64,000 nucleotides of DNA, taken from NCBI RefSeq assembly GCF_001423945.1, contig NZ_LMPU01000008.1, forward strand, positions 434,001 through 498,000, written 5' to 3'. The stretch's first letter is position 1; each line of letters starts with the position of its first letter. The DNA comes from Pedobacter sp. Leaf194. Its GTDB lineage: Bacteria; Bacteroidota; Bacteroidia; Sphingobacteriales; Sphingobacteriaceae. Under the pieces are notes generated by a model. The model saw only the letters and a list, made by a program, of their open reading frames with translations. It was not told the origin of the DNA and made no database searches. Below, in pieces: positions 25,472 to 34,769 of this stretch. Position numbers and translations under genes: made by a program.

Positions 25472-28069
25472 ATGAACTTCAACAATTATACAATAAAAGC
25501 CCAGGAAGCAATTCAACAGGCTTCTGAGATAGCCCAAGGCAACCAGCAACAGGCTATTGAAACGGCACACCTGCTTAAAGGTTTGCTTACTGTTGATGAA
25601 AACGTGGTTTCTTATGTGTTAAAGAAACTGAATGTTAACCTTAATTTATTAAGTCAAAATCTAGATACAGAAATTTCGAGGTTCCCGAAAGTAAGCGGAA
25701 GTAATGTCTATTTGTCATCAAACACAAATAATGTACTTCAAAAGGCACAGTCATTTTTAAAAGAGTTTAAAGATGAGTTTGTATCTGTGGAACACTTGCT
25801 GTTAGGTATTTTAGCCGTTAATGATAGTACATCAAAATTATTGAAAGAACAGGGCGTTAACGAAAAAGACCTTAAAAAAGCAATTACCGAGCTACGCGGC
25901 GATAATCGCGTAACGGACCAAAATGCGGAGGCAACGTATCAGGCTTTAGGAAAATATGCACGTAATTTAAATGAGTATGCCGAGAGTGGTAAGTTAGATC
26001 CGGTAATCGGACGTGATGAAGAAATCCGCCGTGTTATTCAGATTTTATCTCGTAGAACTAAGAACAATCCAATACTAATTGGCGAACCTGGCGTTGGTAA
26101 AACGGCGATTGCAGAGGGAATTGCCTTTAGAATTATTAAAGGTGATGTACCTGAAAATTTGAAGAGCAAAACCGTTTATTCATTGGATATGGGGGCTTTA
26201 ATTGCCGGTGCGAAATATAAAGGTGAATTTGAAGAACGTTTAAAAGCCGTAGTAAAAGAGGTTACGCAAAGTGATGGCGATATTGTGCTGTTTATCGATG
26301 AAATACACACTTTAGTTGGCGCTGGCGGTGGAGAAGGTGCCATGGACGCCGCAAATATTTTAAAGCCTGCCTTAGCCCGTGGCGAATTGCGTGCTATAGG
26401 CGCAACTACGCTAGATGAGTACCAAAAATATTTAGAGAAAGACAAAGCGCTCGAACGCCGTTTCCAAAAGGTAATGGTTGAAGAGCCTGATACTCAGGAT
26501 GCGATTTCTATTCTTCGTGGGCTAAAAGAACGCTATGAAACCCACCACAAAGTTAGGATTAAAGACGAAGCTATAATCGCGGCAGTTGAGATGAGTCAGC
26601 GGTACATTTCTGACCGCTTCTTGCCGGATAAGGCTATAGATTTGATGGATGAAGCTGCTTCAAAACTGCGCATGGAAATGGACAGCGTACCGGAAAATGT
26701 TGACGCTCTTGACCGTGAAATTATGCGGCTTGAAATTGAACGTGAAGCGATCAAACGGGAAAAGGACGATAAAAAAGTAAAAGAACTTTCAGAGGATATT
26801 GCGAACCTCTCAGCAGAACGCGATGAGTTGAAAGCAAAATGGCAAAGCGAAAAGAGTTTAGTTGATAGCCTGAACAGGCAAATGGAGCTTATTGAGCAGT
26901 ATAAACTTGAAGCTGAACAGGCTGAAAGAGCCGGAGATTATGGCAAGGTTGCCGAAATCAGGTATGGAAAAATTAAAGAGGCTCAAGACACTTTTGAAAA
27001 GCTCAAAGTAGATTTGGAAAATCAGCAGAGCGATAGCAGAATGCTGAAAGAGGAAGTAACTGCCGATGATATTGCAGGCGTAGTGGGCCGCTGGACTGGC
27101 ATTCCTGTTACAAAACTGATCGCCAGTGAAAGAGAAAAACTGCTCAACCTGGAGGCAGAATTGCATCAGCGGGTTGCTGGTCAGGATGAAGCTATAGAGG
27201 CCATTTCAGATGCCATCCGTCGCTCTCGTGCAGGCTTGCAGGATAAGCGGAAACCAATCGGTTCCTTCATCTTTTTAGGTACAACCGGCGTGGGTAAAAC
27301 CGAGCTGGCAAAAGCACTGGCTGAGTTTTTATTTAACGATGAAAATGCGCTAACCAGAATCGACATGAGTGAATACCAGGAACGCCATGCAGTTTCACGC
27401 CTGATTGGTGCGCCTCCAGGATACGTGGGCTACGATGAAGGCGGACAATTGACCGAAGCCGTTAGGCGTAAACCATATTCTGTTGTTCTGCTTGATGAGA
27501 TTGAAAAAGCGCATCCGGATGTTTTTAATATTTTATTGCAGGTTTTAGACGATGGCCGCTTAACTGATAACAAAGGTAGAACGGTGAATTTCAAAAATAC
27601 AATCATCATCATGACCTCGAACATTGGTGCACACTTAATTCAGGATAACTTTAAAGATTTGCGTGATGAAAACAGAGACGAAGTAATCGCGAAAACCAAA
27701 AACGAACTGTTCGAGGTATTGAAGCAAACAATTCGGCCCGAGTTTTTAAATCGAATTGATGAACTGATAATGTTTACACCGCTAAACCGCAACGAAATTA
27801 GAGATATTGTTGCTTTGCAATTTAAACAGGTACAGCAAACACTTGCGGAAATGGGTATTGAAATGGATGCTAGTGATGAAGCCTTAGATTGGCTGGCACA
27901 GTTGGGTTACGATCCTCAATTTGGTGCAAGGCCTTTGAAAAGGGTGATTCAAAAACGTATTTTAAATGAGTTATCTAAAGAAATACTTGCCGGAAAAGTT
28001 GAGAAGGATAGTAAGATTAAACTGGATATGTTTGATCACAACTTCGTTTTCCTTAATCAAAACGCATAA
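25472..28069 (+). CDS. clpB: ATP-dependent disaggregase ClpB
   Basis: An 865-residue Hsp100 protein of standard ClpB length. The N-domain covers about 1-150. The first AAA module has Walker A GEPGVGKT at 204-211 and Walker B-type [14 protein letters not shown]. The middle coiled-coil domain spans roughly 400-520 and distinguishes ClpB from ClpA/C. The second AAA module has GTTGVGKT at 603-610 and [15 protein letters not shown]. The protein works with DnaK to rescue aggregated proteins after heat stress. It lacks the ClpP-binding IGL/F loop signature as far as I can see. Single gene with its own terminator; no HrcA-type operator found upstream. Confidence 0.97.
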   Translation: MNFNNYTIKAQEAIQQASEIAQGNQQQAIETAHLLKGLLTVDENVVSYVLKKLNVNLNLLSQNLDTEISRFPKVSGSNVYLSSNTNNVLQKAQSFLKEFKDEFVSVEHLLLGILAVNDSTSKLLKEQGVNEKDLKKAITELRGDNRVTDQNAEATYQALGKYARNLNEYAESGKLDPVIGRDEEIRRVIQILSRRTKNNPILIGEPGVGKTAIAEGIAFRIIKGDVPENLKSKTVYSLDMGALIAGAKYKGEFEERLKAVVKEVTQSDGDIVLFIDEIHTLVGAGGGEGAMDAANILKPALARGELRAIGATTLDEYQKYLEKDKALERRFQKVMVEEPDTQDAISILRGLKERYETHHKVRIKDEAIIAAVEMSQRYISDRFLPDKAIDLMDEAASKLRMEMDSVPENVDALDREIMRLEIEREAIKREKDDKKVKELSEDIANLSAERDELKAKWQSEKSLVDSLNRQMELIEQYKLEAEQAERAGDYGKVAEIRYGKIKEAQDTFEKLKVDLENQQSDSRMLKEEVTADDIAGVVGRWTGIPVTKLIASEREKLLNLEAELHQRVAGQDEAIEAISDAIRRSRAGLQDKRKPIGSFIFLGTTGVGKTELAKALAEFLFNDENALTRIDMSEYQERHAVSRLIGAPPGYVGYDEGGQLTEAVRRKPYSVVLLDEIEKAHPDVFNILLQVLDDGRLTDNKGRTVNFKNTIIIMTSNIGAHLIQDNFKDLRDENRDEVIAKTKNELFEVLKQTIRPEFLNRIDELIMFTPLNRNEIRDIVALQFKQVQQTLAEMGIEMDASDEALDWLAQLGYDPQFGARPLKRVIQKRILNELSKEILAGKVEKDSKIKLDMFDHNFVFLNQNA

Positions 28070-28088
28070 GTTCAAATAAATGATTTGT

Positions 28089-28120
28089 AAAGAGGCTGTT
28101 AACAAACGGCCTCTTTTTTT
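28089..28120 (+). terminator. Rho-independent terminator after clpB
   Basis: AAAGAGGC (28089-28096) pairs with GCCTCTTT (28109-28116), 12-base loop, in a run of nine Ts. Confidence 0.85.
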
Positions 28121-28125
28121 TTAAC

Positions 28126-28368
28126 TTAAAATATGGCGATAACAAAACTTTCTATAGCCCGAAATATACTGCTATAACCAGGTATAGTGCAACACCCGAT
28201 TTTCGGTCAACTATATACTGGAACCCTAACGTGTTGACGAATGAAGCCGGACTTGCCAGCTTTTCCTTCTTTTCTGCAGATAAGAAAGGAAGTTACACCG
28301 TCTGGATTGAGGGTTCAGACATGGCAGGTAATCTCGGTTACAAAACCATGAAGATTGAAATAAAATGA
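28126..28368 (+). pseudogene. 3' remnant of a large Bacteroidetes surface protein gene
   Basis: An open frame of about 80 codons ends at TGA 28366-28368 but has no start codon at its head and begins right after the clpB terminator. The translation reads like the C-terminal tail of large secreted carboxypeptidase-regulatory/MG2-type or TonB-receptor-like proteins: YGDNKTFYSPKY, then TPDFRSTIYWNPNV, LTNEAGLASFSFFSADKKGS, YTVWIEGSDMAGNLGY and a final KIEIK. The STIYWNPN element with a following beta strand rich domain is characteristic of such tails in Sphingobacteriaceae. I infer a deletion that removed the bulk of the gene and left the end. The exact family name is less certain than the fact that this is coding debris. 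Confidence 0.6.
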
Positions 28369-28451
28369 ATCCCGAATGTTGAAAAACGCCATTAGCTAAG
28401 TCACAATCCCTACCAGGCCAAACATTTTCACTATGTGCTGGTTTATTCTAA

Positions 28452-29006
28452 ATGGAAAATAAAAAAATTGTTGGTTTATGTGGCAGCCTGAGAAAAGGCT
28501 CATATAATGCAATGCTATTAAAATTAGCTGGCACTTTGCTCCCACAAGATGTTGATTTCGAAATTATTTCATTCGATGACATTCCGGTTTACAATGCAGA
28601 TATAGACATTCCTGAGGTAGCAGAACGCCCGGAAAGCGTTGTCAGATTTCGATATGAGCTTGCAAAAGCCAGTGCGTTCATAATAGTTTCTCCAGAATAC
28701 AATTATTCTATCCCCGGCGGACTAAAAAACGCGATAGATTGGGCCAGCCGCGGTAAAGATTCTCCGCTAATGCACAAGCCGGTGGCCGTAATGGGCGCTA
28801 CACAGGGTATGTGGGGAACAGTAAGAATGCAAGCCGCATTTCTGCCGGTATTTACTTTCTTGAACATGAATCCGGTTTTACAACCTGAAGTTCTTGTTGC
28901 CCAGGCACAAAATAAATTCGATGAAAAAGGCAACCTGACTGATGAAGCCGCAGTTGGAATTATAAAAAAGAAACTCGAAAACTTGCTGTCGGCCTGCAAA
29001 GTATAA
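28452..29006 (+). CDS. NADPH-dependent FMN reductase family protein
   Basis: A 184-residue flavodoxin-fold reductase. The phosphate-binding loop is GLCGSLRKGSYNAMLLKL near the N-terminus and the FMN-contacting SPEYNYSIPGGLKNAIDWAS is in the middle; both are hallmarks of the NAD(P)H-dependent FMN reductase/azoreductase-like family (ArsH, ChrR, YieF relatives). It should reduce FMN or quinones and protect against redox stress; the natural substrate cannot be told. Single gene, with a weak hairpin downstream at 29043-29069. Confidence 0.9.
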   Translation: MENKKIVGLCGSLRKGSYNAMLLKLAGTLLPQDVDFEIISFDDIPVYNADIDIPEVAERPESVVRFRYELAKASAFIIVSPEYNYSIPGGLKNAIDWASRGKDSPLMHKPVAVMGATQGMWGTVRMQAAFLPVFTFLNMNPVLQPEVLVAQAQNKFDEKGNLTDEAAVGIIKKKLENLLSACKV

Positions 29007-29042
29007 TTTAATTAACCTCGGTACAGACCCGAATTTAAAATT

Positions 29043-29069
29043 AGAGATGGTCTTTAATGTTCCATCTCT
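29043..29069 (+). terminator. Weak hairpin after FMN reductase gene
   Basis: AGAGATGG (29043-29050) with CCATCTCT (29062-29069), 11-base loop, only short T content afterwards. Role inferred from position. The rest of the gap 29007-29378 holds the regulatory elements listed next. Confidence 0.4.
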
Positions 29070-29289
29070 CCTTCTCACCTACCCCTAAAATGCGTCAGTT
29101 TTTCAGTAAAAATGACTGACAACAATGCCCAAAAACTGCAATTGCCAATCTGGCATACTGATAAAATTAATCGCTCGATTAATTTTTAGTCACCATAAAA
29201 TAATATTGATTTAACACCAAATTTTTATCTGTTTACTAATAAGGAACTTAACCTTAAACTGATTTTTTAATGACTTAAATAAAGTTTTT

Positions 29290-29304
29290 TGGCACAAGTG
29301 TTGA
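29290..29304 (+). promoter_or_regulatory. Sigma-54-like promoter candidate of the porin gene
   Basis: TGGCACAAGTGTTGA resembles the -24/-12 consensus TGGCAC-N5-TTGC: GG and the -12 dinucleotide are ten bases apart as required, but the latter is GA, not GC. It is about 75 bases before the outer-membrane protein gene. Confidence 0.3.
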
Positions 29305-29318
29305 CTTTTAGGCTAATA

Positions 29319-29350
29319 TAGTCAGAAATTAAAAAAGTAAAATCTGACTA
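29319..29350 (+). promoter_or_regulatory. Inverted repeat in the leader of the porin gene
   Basis: TAGTCAGA (29319-29326) and TCTGACTA (29343-29350) form a perfect 8-bp inverted repeat with a 16-base A-rich spacer, 28 bases before ATG 29379. It could be an operator or a 5' end hairpin that stabilises the message. Confidence 0.5.
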
Positions 29351-29378
29351 ATTTTTAAACAAATAAATATTAAAAAAA

Positions 29379-29981
29379 ATGAAAAAACTATTATTATCGT
29401 TAGTAGCCGTTGCGGGTTTAGTTTATGGTGCAAAGGCACAAACAGAAAAAGGAAAATTGATTTTAGGTGGTAGTGTTGGCTTCAACTCTTCAAAAGTTGA
29501 AGGTGCTGCGAAATCAGATGTTAGCTTCAATATTATTCCAAGTGCTGGTTTTTTTGTAGCTGATAATTTTGCTATTGGTACAGGCGTTGGCTATAGATAC
29601 GACAAACAAGTAAGTGGTTTAAATCAGAATGAAGCTTTCGTAGTTGCGCCTTTCGGTCGTTATTATGTTGGTTTATCAGATCAATTCAAGTTTTTCGGCC
29701 AGTTATCGGTTCCTATGGCTTTCGGTTCTAACAAAGTAGTTGCCCCAAATGGTGATACAGGTGCTAAAGTTGGATCTACTACGTCTATCGGTGTTAATGT
29801 AGCACCAGGTTTTGCTTTCTTTCCTACTAAAAGAATCGGCATCGAAGTTTCCGTTAATGGTTTAGGTTACCAAAACTTCCAGACTAAAAATGAAGCAACC
29901 GGAAATAAAGTTACTACAAACTCTTTCGGTTTAGAGGCTGATACTTTTGCGCCAAAATTAGGAGTGATGTTCCACTTCTAA
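29379..29981 (+). CDS. Outer-membrane beta-barrel protein
   Basis: A 200-residue protein with an N-terminal signal peptide (KKLLLSLVAVAGLVYGAKAQ) followed by alternating-residue strands typical of an eight- to ten-stranded barrel (GKLILGGSVGFNSSK, FFVADNFAIGTGVGYRYD, FVVAPFGRYYVGLSDQFKFF). The last residue is Phe (GVMFHF), the usual barrel C-terminal signal. It belongs to the small porin/OmpA-barrel-like families of Bacteroidetes. The strong leader (possible sigma-54-like box, 5' hairpin, A-rich start MKKLL) and a long downstream hairpin point to an abundant message. Function is structural or transport; not known. Confidence 0.85.
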   Translation: MKKLLLSLVAVAGLVYGAKAQTEKGKLILGGSVGFNSSKVEGAAKSDVSFNIIPSAGFFVADNFAIGTGVGYRYDKQVSGLNQNEAFVVAPFGRYYVGLSDQFKFFGQLSVPMAFGSNKVVAPNGDTGAKVGSTTSIGVNVAPGFAFFPTKRIGIEVSVNGLGYQNFQTKNEATGNKVTTNSFGLEADTFAPKLGVMFHF

Positions 29982-30001
29982 GCATTAGAAATTCTGGTTA
30001 C

Positions 30002-30050
30002 AAGCCACAGATTTGCAGTTGCTTAATCAATCTGCAAATCTGTGGCTTTA
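30002..30050 (+). terminator. Long perfect hairpin terminator after the porin gene
   Basis: AAGCCACAGATTTGCAG (30002-30018) pairs perfectly with CTGCAAATCTGTGGCTT (30032-30048), 17 bp, 13-base loop. A short T run follows. Unusually long stem; it may also protect the 3' end of the message. The following 140 bases to the convergent M28 gene contain no recognised feature. Confidence 0.8.
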
Positions 30051-30188
30051 TCATTTAAAAGCATTTGAGCAGTACTTAGGGTTTACCAGACGAAACTTTT
30101 TAAGCGCACACAAACTTTGGGTTCGCGGGTTCTGCACCTCGGCCAAAATGATTGCCTGTCTTTGCGAAGCCCTTTTAGCAAATCGAAA

Positions 30189-31841
30189 TTATTCCTTTTC
30201 TCTTATCTTTTTGAACTCCGAGCCATCTTTCCATTTCGGGTATGTGCTTTCATTGCTTAACCGATAACCCATATCAAAAAGCAGGCGAACATCTTCAACG
30301 ATGCCAGATAAATCCCATGTTTTTGCATCAAAATTATCTTGCGGCGAGTGGTAACGGTTTTTGGTAAAATCGGCTACCTGCTTTAGTCCCCAAGCCCTTC
30401 CATTAACGATGTTATCCAGGCCGGAACCGGTAAATAATGAAGGAACTCCAACCTTTGCCAGATTAAAATGGTCGGAGCGATAATATAAACCTGACGATGG
30501 AACTGGATCTGGAACCAATACCCGATTCTGTTTCCTGGCAGAAACTGCGGCATAATCTTCCAACTCTGATTGTCCGTAGCCATAAACGACAATATCTTTT
30601 GTTTTTCCGGCAAGCCCCATCATGTCCATATTAATATTGGCAACAGTTTTCGCCAATGGAAAAGCGGGATGTTTGGCGTAATATTCAGAACCGAGCAAAC
30701 CTTGCTCCTCTGCTGTGTAGGAAATAAACAGGATTGTTCTGGCTGGGTTCTTCGGCAATTTTTTAAAAGCCGAAGCAATCTCAAATAAGGAAGCTACACC
30801 CGTCGCATTGTCAACCGCTCCGTTGTAAATTGAATCGCCCTGAACTTTTTCGCCAACGCCTAAATGGTCCCAGTGCGCAGAATAAATAATCGCTTCATCT
30901 TTAAGCTTATTTCCTGGAATGGAAGCCAGCACATTGTAGGTAATTGATTTTTTAATTTTGTTTTTCACTGTTAATGAGGTTGTCAATTTCAAATCTACTG
31001 CCTTAAAATCTTTTCTACGGGCCTTTGTAACCAGGGCGTCGAAAGATTGTCCGCCCAATGCGAATAGTTTTTTCGCCACATCCAAGCCGATCCAACCTTC
31101 CACAACGGTTCTGTTCATGCCATTATCTTCCGATTGCAACTGAAGTTTTGATTTAGACCAGCCGCTGCGCACCACCGTCCACGGATAAGCTGCAGGCTCT
31201 GTATCGTGGATAATTAGAACACCCGCGGCGCCCTGTCTTGATGCTTCTTCAAATTTGTAAGTCCAGCGCCCGTAGTAAGTCATGTTCTTCCCCTTAAACA
31301 AAGTCGAGTCGGCAAAACCAGGGTCATTTATCAAAACCACAACTGTTTTACCTTTCACATTCAGATTCTTGTAATCGTTCCAACCGTATTCTGGTGCAAC
31401 AATTCCGTAGCCCGCAAAAACCAAAGGCGAATTTTTAATGCTCACTTCATCCTGCACGCGACGTGAACCGGCTACAAATTCGGTAAGGTAGTTTAAAAAG
31501 TGTTCTTTCGAACCCGCCTTTACAATCATCCTGTCATCAGGGGTAGACTTAATCTCTACCATTGGCACTTCCTGGAAAAAGCTATCGCCATTGCCTGGGT
31601 TTAAGCCCAATTTCTCAAATTCTGATTTTAAATAATTTATTGTTTTCGTTTCGCCAGCCGTAAATGGCTTTCTGCCTGTCAAACTATCAGCGGCAATAAC
31701 CGATAGATATTTCGTGATGCTTGAGTCGTTTATAGCCTTAATGGCGGAGGAATCAGGACCATTAGCCGTAGTTTCTGCAGATTCTTTGCATGCAGAAAAA
31801 CAAACAGCGAGCGCAGATAGGTAAAATAAGCTTTTCTTCAT
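30189..31841 (-). CDS. Secreted M28 family metallopeptidase (lipoprotein)
   Basis: A 550-residue zinc aminopeptidase-type enzyme. It starts with a lipoprotein signal (LSALAVCFSAC, lipobox FSAC). The domain order is a PA-type insert region (about 130-260) and an M28 catalytic domain with the metal-ligand motifs SAHWDHLG, GAVDNATGVA, YTAEEQGLLGSEYYAK, INMDMMG and SDHFNLAKVG. Two zinc ions are expected. It probably hydrolyses peptides at the cell surface or in the periplasm for nutrition or turnover. It is transcribed on the minus strand with the S9 peptidase gene upstream, 244 bases apart and separated by a possible terminator. Confidence 0.92.
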   Translation of the reverse strand: MKKSLFYLSALAVCFSACKESAETTANGPDSSAIKAINDSSITKYLSVIAADSLTGRKPFTAGETKTINYLKSEFEKLGLNPGNGDSFFQEVPMVEIKSTPDDRMIVKAGSKEHFLNYLTEFVAGSRRVQDEVSIKNSPLVFAGYGIVAPEYGWNDYKNLNVKGKTVVVLINDPGFADSTLFKGKNMTYYGRWTYKFEEASRQGAAGVLIIHDTEPAAYPWTVVRSGWSKSKLQLQSEDNGMNRTVVEGWIGLDVAKKLFALGGQSFDALVTKARRKDFKAVDLKLTTSLTVKNKIKKSITYNVLASIPGNKLKDEAIIYSAHWDHLGVGEKVQGDSIYNGAVDNATGVASLFEIASAFKKLPKNPARTILFISYTAEEQGLLGSEYYAKHPAFPLAKTVANINMDMMGLAGKTKDIVVYGYGQSELEDYAAVSARKQNRVLVPDPVPSSGLYYRSDHFNLAKVGVPSLFTGSGLDNIVNGRAWGLKQVADFTKNRYHSPQDNFDAKTWDLSGIVEDVRLLFDMGYRLSNESTYPKWKDGSEFKKIREKE

Positions 31842-32019
31842 AAAATTTGATTTGACTTGTAATTTATGAAATTTTTAAGGATTTGGATTTACATCACCAA
31901 TTCGATTTGTCTATTTCCGATGTGATCATATTTATCCTGATCAGCTATTACCCACCGATAAGGAATATTCAGTTTTCCGCTTACCGGAAATAAAGATTTC
32001 GCTGTAGCTATATAAAACG

Positions 32020-32049
32020 ACAATGGCCCGCATAAATGCAAGCCATTGT
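32020..32049 (-). terminator. Possible terminator of the S9 peptidase gene
   Basis: ACAATGGC (32020-32027) pairs with GCCATTGT (32042-32049); on the minus strand the stem is followed by TCGTTTTATATA. It lies 37 bases past the stop of the gene at 32086. The same bases also belong to a 58-codon open frame described in the findings. Confidence 0.5.
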
Positions 32050-32085
32050 AAACAATTGCCTTTAGTCAGGCATCAAAACTTTTAG

Positions 32086-34593
32086 TTACTTTCCATTCTG
32101 CTCAATATCTCTATCCATTTCAACTAAATCCACATCGCTTGGGTCAGAGAAATCACCGATTAGGTATTTATTAAAATGGTCGGCAAGTTTCCAGAAAGCA
32201 TATTCAGTTAAATCGCCATAAGCATGGCGCTGCCCTGGCACAATAAGCATATCAAAACGTTTTCCTGCTTTAATTAAAGCATTCGCCACACGTATCGTGT
32301 TTGCCGGGTGAACATTATTATCCACATCGCCGGTCATCAAAAGTAAATGCCCTTTTAAGTTTTTAGCTAAATCCGGGTTCTTTTCAATATTATATTTAAA
32401 GGTGGTATCCCCTTTCGGACTAATAATTTCTTTAACGCCATGATGTTTTTCGCTCCACCAGCGGTTGTAAATACTGTTATCATGGTTTCCCGAATTACTA
32501 ACCGCAGCTTTAAAGAAATCCGGATAAACCAACATGGCTGCTGTAGACATAAAACCACCGCCAGAGTGACCGGTAATGCCGACTTTATTATCATCAATAA
32601 ACGGATACTTTGCCGCAAGTTGTTCTACAGCCGTTTTCTTATCTGCCAATCCATAATCGCGTAGGTTTCCGTAGCCATAGGTATGGTAAAATTTAGAGCG
32701 GGATGGATTACCGCCCCGGTTGCCAACAGTGATTACAATGTAACCGAACTGAGCCAAACGTTCGGTACGATCCATGCTTTTGCTAAAAGCTTTATTTACA
32801 GCTTCTGTTTGTGGACCAGGATAAACATACTCAATAATCGGGTACTTTTTGGTCGGGTCGAAATCAAATGGCTTATACATTACACCATATAAATCGGTTA
32901 CGCCATCATCTGCTTTCACTTTAAAAGGTTCAGGGAATTTGTAGCCCGATGCCATCAATAAAGACAAATCGGTTGTTTCAAGGTCCATTACTTTCTTACC
33001 GTTTCTATCGTAAACGGTTGATTTTGGCGCTGTGTTAACCCGCGAATAATTATCAACAAAAAAAGTATTGTTGTCGTTCAGGCTCGATGCATGGTCGAAA
33101 TCGCCGGCGTTAAGCAATTTCATGTTTGAGCCATCAAAGTTGATGCTGTATAAATGCAGGTAATATGGGTCTTCCTTCCCTTCCCGACCGTTGGCGGTGA
33201 AATACAATACTCGATTTTTCTCGTCGATATTTACAATGCTTTCGCAATGGAATGAACCTTTGGTAATCTGATTTTTAAGTTTACCATCACCATCAAACAA
33301 GTAAAAATGCGCCCATCCATCGCGTTCGCTCCAGTGAATTAATTCTTTACCATCATTAACCAGACCCGGCCTGTTTACTTCAACGTAGGTATTAAAGCGT
33401 TCATCAATTAAAGGCGTAACTTTGCCCGTAGCAATTTCGACGGTACCAATGTCGATTCGTTTTAAATCACGGCTGGTGCGTGAAAAGTAAAATTTGCTGT
33501 CATTTCCCAGCCAAACCGATGGACGAAACTCATTATCTCTATCTTTAGCCAGGGATGGTTTACTCCAGACAGAAATACTTTGATCTTTAAAAGCCGAAAC
33601 ATTTAGTTTTTTGTAAGATTTAGCTGCAAAATCAAAAAGCAAAACTTCATCCTGAGGTGCTTCCGCTTCTCCTGGCATTTGGTATTTGTAAGTTTCTAAA
33701 GTGGGGCGGCCTGGCGTTACACTGTTTATAACCCATAAATCTTTTACCTTACGGGAATCGGTTCTGTCTAAAACAAAATATTTTGAATTTGGCGACCATA
33801 AAACATAAGCGCCTCTACGTTTTTTATTATTTTTCTCGTTTTCAACATTATTTTCGCCATCACCATCGCTTCCGTAAGAAAAAAACTTAACGCCATCTTT
33901 CGTTAGCTGATGCTCTACAATGGTGCTGTCGTCTTCATTTTTAACAGCCTTTTTATAATTTTCCTTATCCATCCAATACAAATTGTAATTGCGTGAAAAG
34001 ACAATTGCCGAAGAATCTGGAGCGACTGAGCCCCACATTGGCTTTGGTTTTGGCTTGCTAAAATTTGGAATCTCGCTGACCTTGGCGGTTGCTAAATCAT
34101 ATTTAAACGAATAAATTTTCTTCTGCATCGAATCTGCAGCTTTTTTATCCTTTCTATCCTTTTTAAGCTCTTCAATGGTGCTCTTTACTTCAAAGGTGAT
34201 GCTTTTTTCATCAGCAGCAAATTTCAAATTCTCGAGTGGCAAATGTTCCGCATCAAAAGGATCGCGAACAATCAGCGTAATCTCAGCGGCAAGCTGAGCG
34301 TTATCAAACATCAGCTTTTTTGATTTCACTGCCGGATCTACTAAATACCAGAATTTGCCTTTCGGACTTTCGAACGTATACCAAAACCTGTTACTAAGTT
34401 TCAGCCAGTGGGGATCTACCGAAGTTGAGTAAACCATTTTCTTTAACTTATTCGGCGAAAACCTCGATGCGAGCTGGTAATTTGCTTTCGGTTGTGCTGC
34501 TACGTTTTCAGTTATTGTAAAGGTTTTGGTTTGTGCGGCAACTGCAAACGATAAAAGTTGTGCACATAAAACGAGTTTGTAAAATTTATTCAT
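32086..34593 (-). CDS. S9 family prolyl oligopeptidase / dipeptidyl-peptidase-like enzyme
   Basis: An 835-residue secreted peptidase. The signal peptide is MNKFYKLVLCAQLLSFAVAAQ. The first half is a beta-propeller (repeated SPNSKYFVLDRTD-type strands). The C-terminal alpha/beta hydrolase domain has the nucleophile in GITGHSGGGFMSTAAMLV, an Asp in LLLMTGDVDNNVHPAN and a His in GQRHAYGD. The arrangement fits the DPP IV/S9 group. It should release dipeptides from peptides in the periplasm. The gene has no clear promoter motif; a 176-base gap separates it from the divergent deacetylase gene. Confidence 0.93.
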   Translation of the reverse strand: MNKFYKLVLCAQLLSFAVAAQTKTFTITENVAAQPKANYQLASRFSPNKLKKMVYSTSVDPHWLKLSNRFWYTFESPKGKFWYLVDPAVKSKKLMFDNAQLAAEITLIVRDPFDAEHLPLENLKFAADEKSITFEVKSTIEELKKDRKDKKAADSMQKKIYSFKYDLATAKVSEIPNFSKPKPKPMWGSVAPDSSAIVFSRNYNLYWMDKENYKKAVKNEDDSTIVEHQLTKDGVKFFSYGSDGDGENNVENEKNNKKRRGAYVLWSPNSKYFVLDRTDSRKVKDLWVINSVTPGRPTLETYKYQMPGEAEAPQDEVLLFDFAAKSYKKLNVSAFKDQSISVWSKPSLAKDRDNEFRPSVWLGNDSKFYFSRTSRDLKRIDIGTVEIATGKVTPLIDERFNTYVEVNRPGLVNDGKELIHWSERDGWAHFYLFDGDGKLKNQITKGSFHCESIVNIDEKNRVLYFTANGREGKEDPYYLHLYSINFDGSNMKLLNAGDFDHASSLNDNNTFFVDNYSRVNTAPKSTVYDRNGKKVMDLETTDLSLLMASGYKFPEPFKVKADDGVTDLYGVMYKPFDFDPTKKYPIIEYVYPGPQTEAVNKAFSKSMDRTERLAQFGYIVITVGNRGGNPSRSKFYHTYGYGNLRDYGLADKKTAVEQLAAKYPFIDDNKVGITGHSGGGFMSTAAMLVYPDFFKAAVSNSGNHDNSIYNRWWSEKHHGVKEIISPKGDTTFKYNIEKNPDLAKNLKGHLLLMTGDVDNNVHPANTIRVANALIKAGKRFDMLIVPGQRHAYGDLTEYAFWKLADHFNKYLIGDFSDPSDVDLVEMDRDIEQNGK

Positions 34594-34745
34594 TAATGCC
34601 TGATTTTTGAGCTGACTAAATTATTCAATTAACTGCAATGAGGTGCATTAAACATGTAATAAATGCGATAGTTTATCAAAAAAACCATCGCCTGAAATAG
34701 TTATCAACAAGGATATATTTAGCTATTAATTTTTGATAGAATTTT

Positions 34746-34753
34746 TAGTTTTG
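34746..34753 (+). promoter_or_regulatory. Candidate -7 box of the deacetylase cluster
   Basis: TAGTTTTG, an exact TAnnTTTG match, 16 bases before ATG 34770. No good -33 element seen. Confidence 0.4.
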
Positions 34754-34769
34754 TACGAAATACTTATTT

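Noticed and set aside
30013-30267. 84-codon plus ORF beginning inside the porin terminator
   Set aside because: Starts in the terminator hairpin and runs into the M28 gene in antisense; chance frame.
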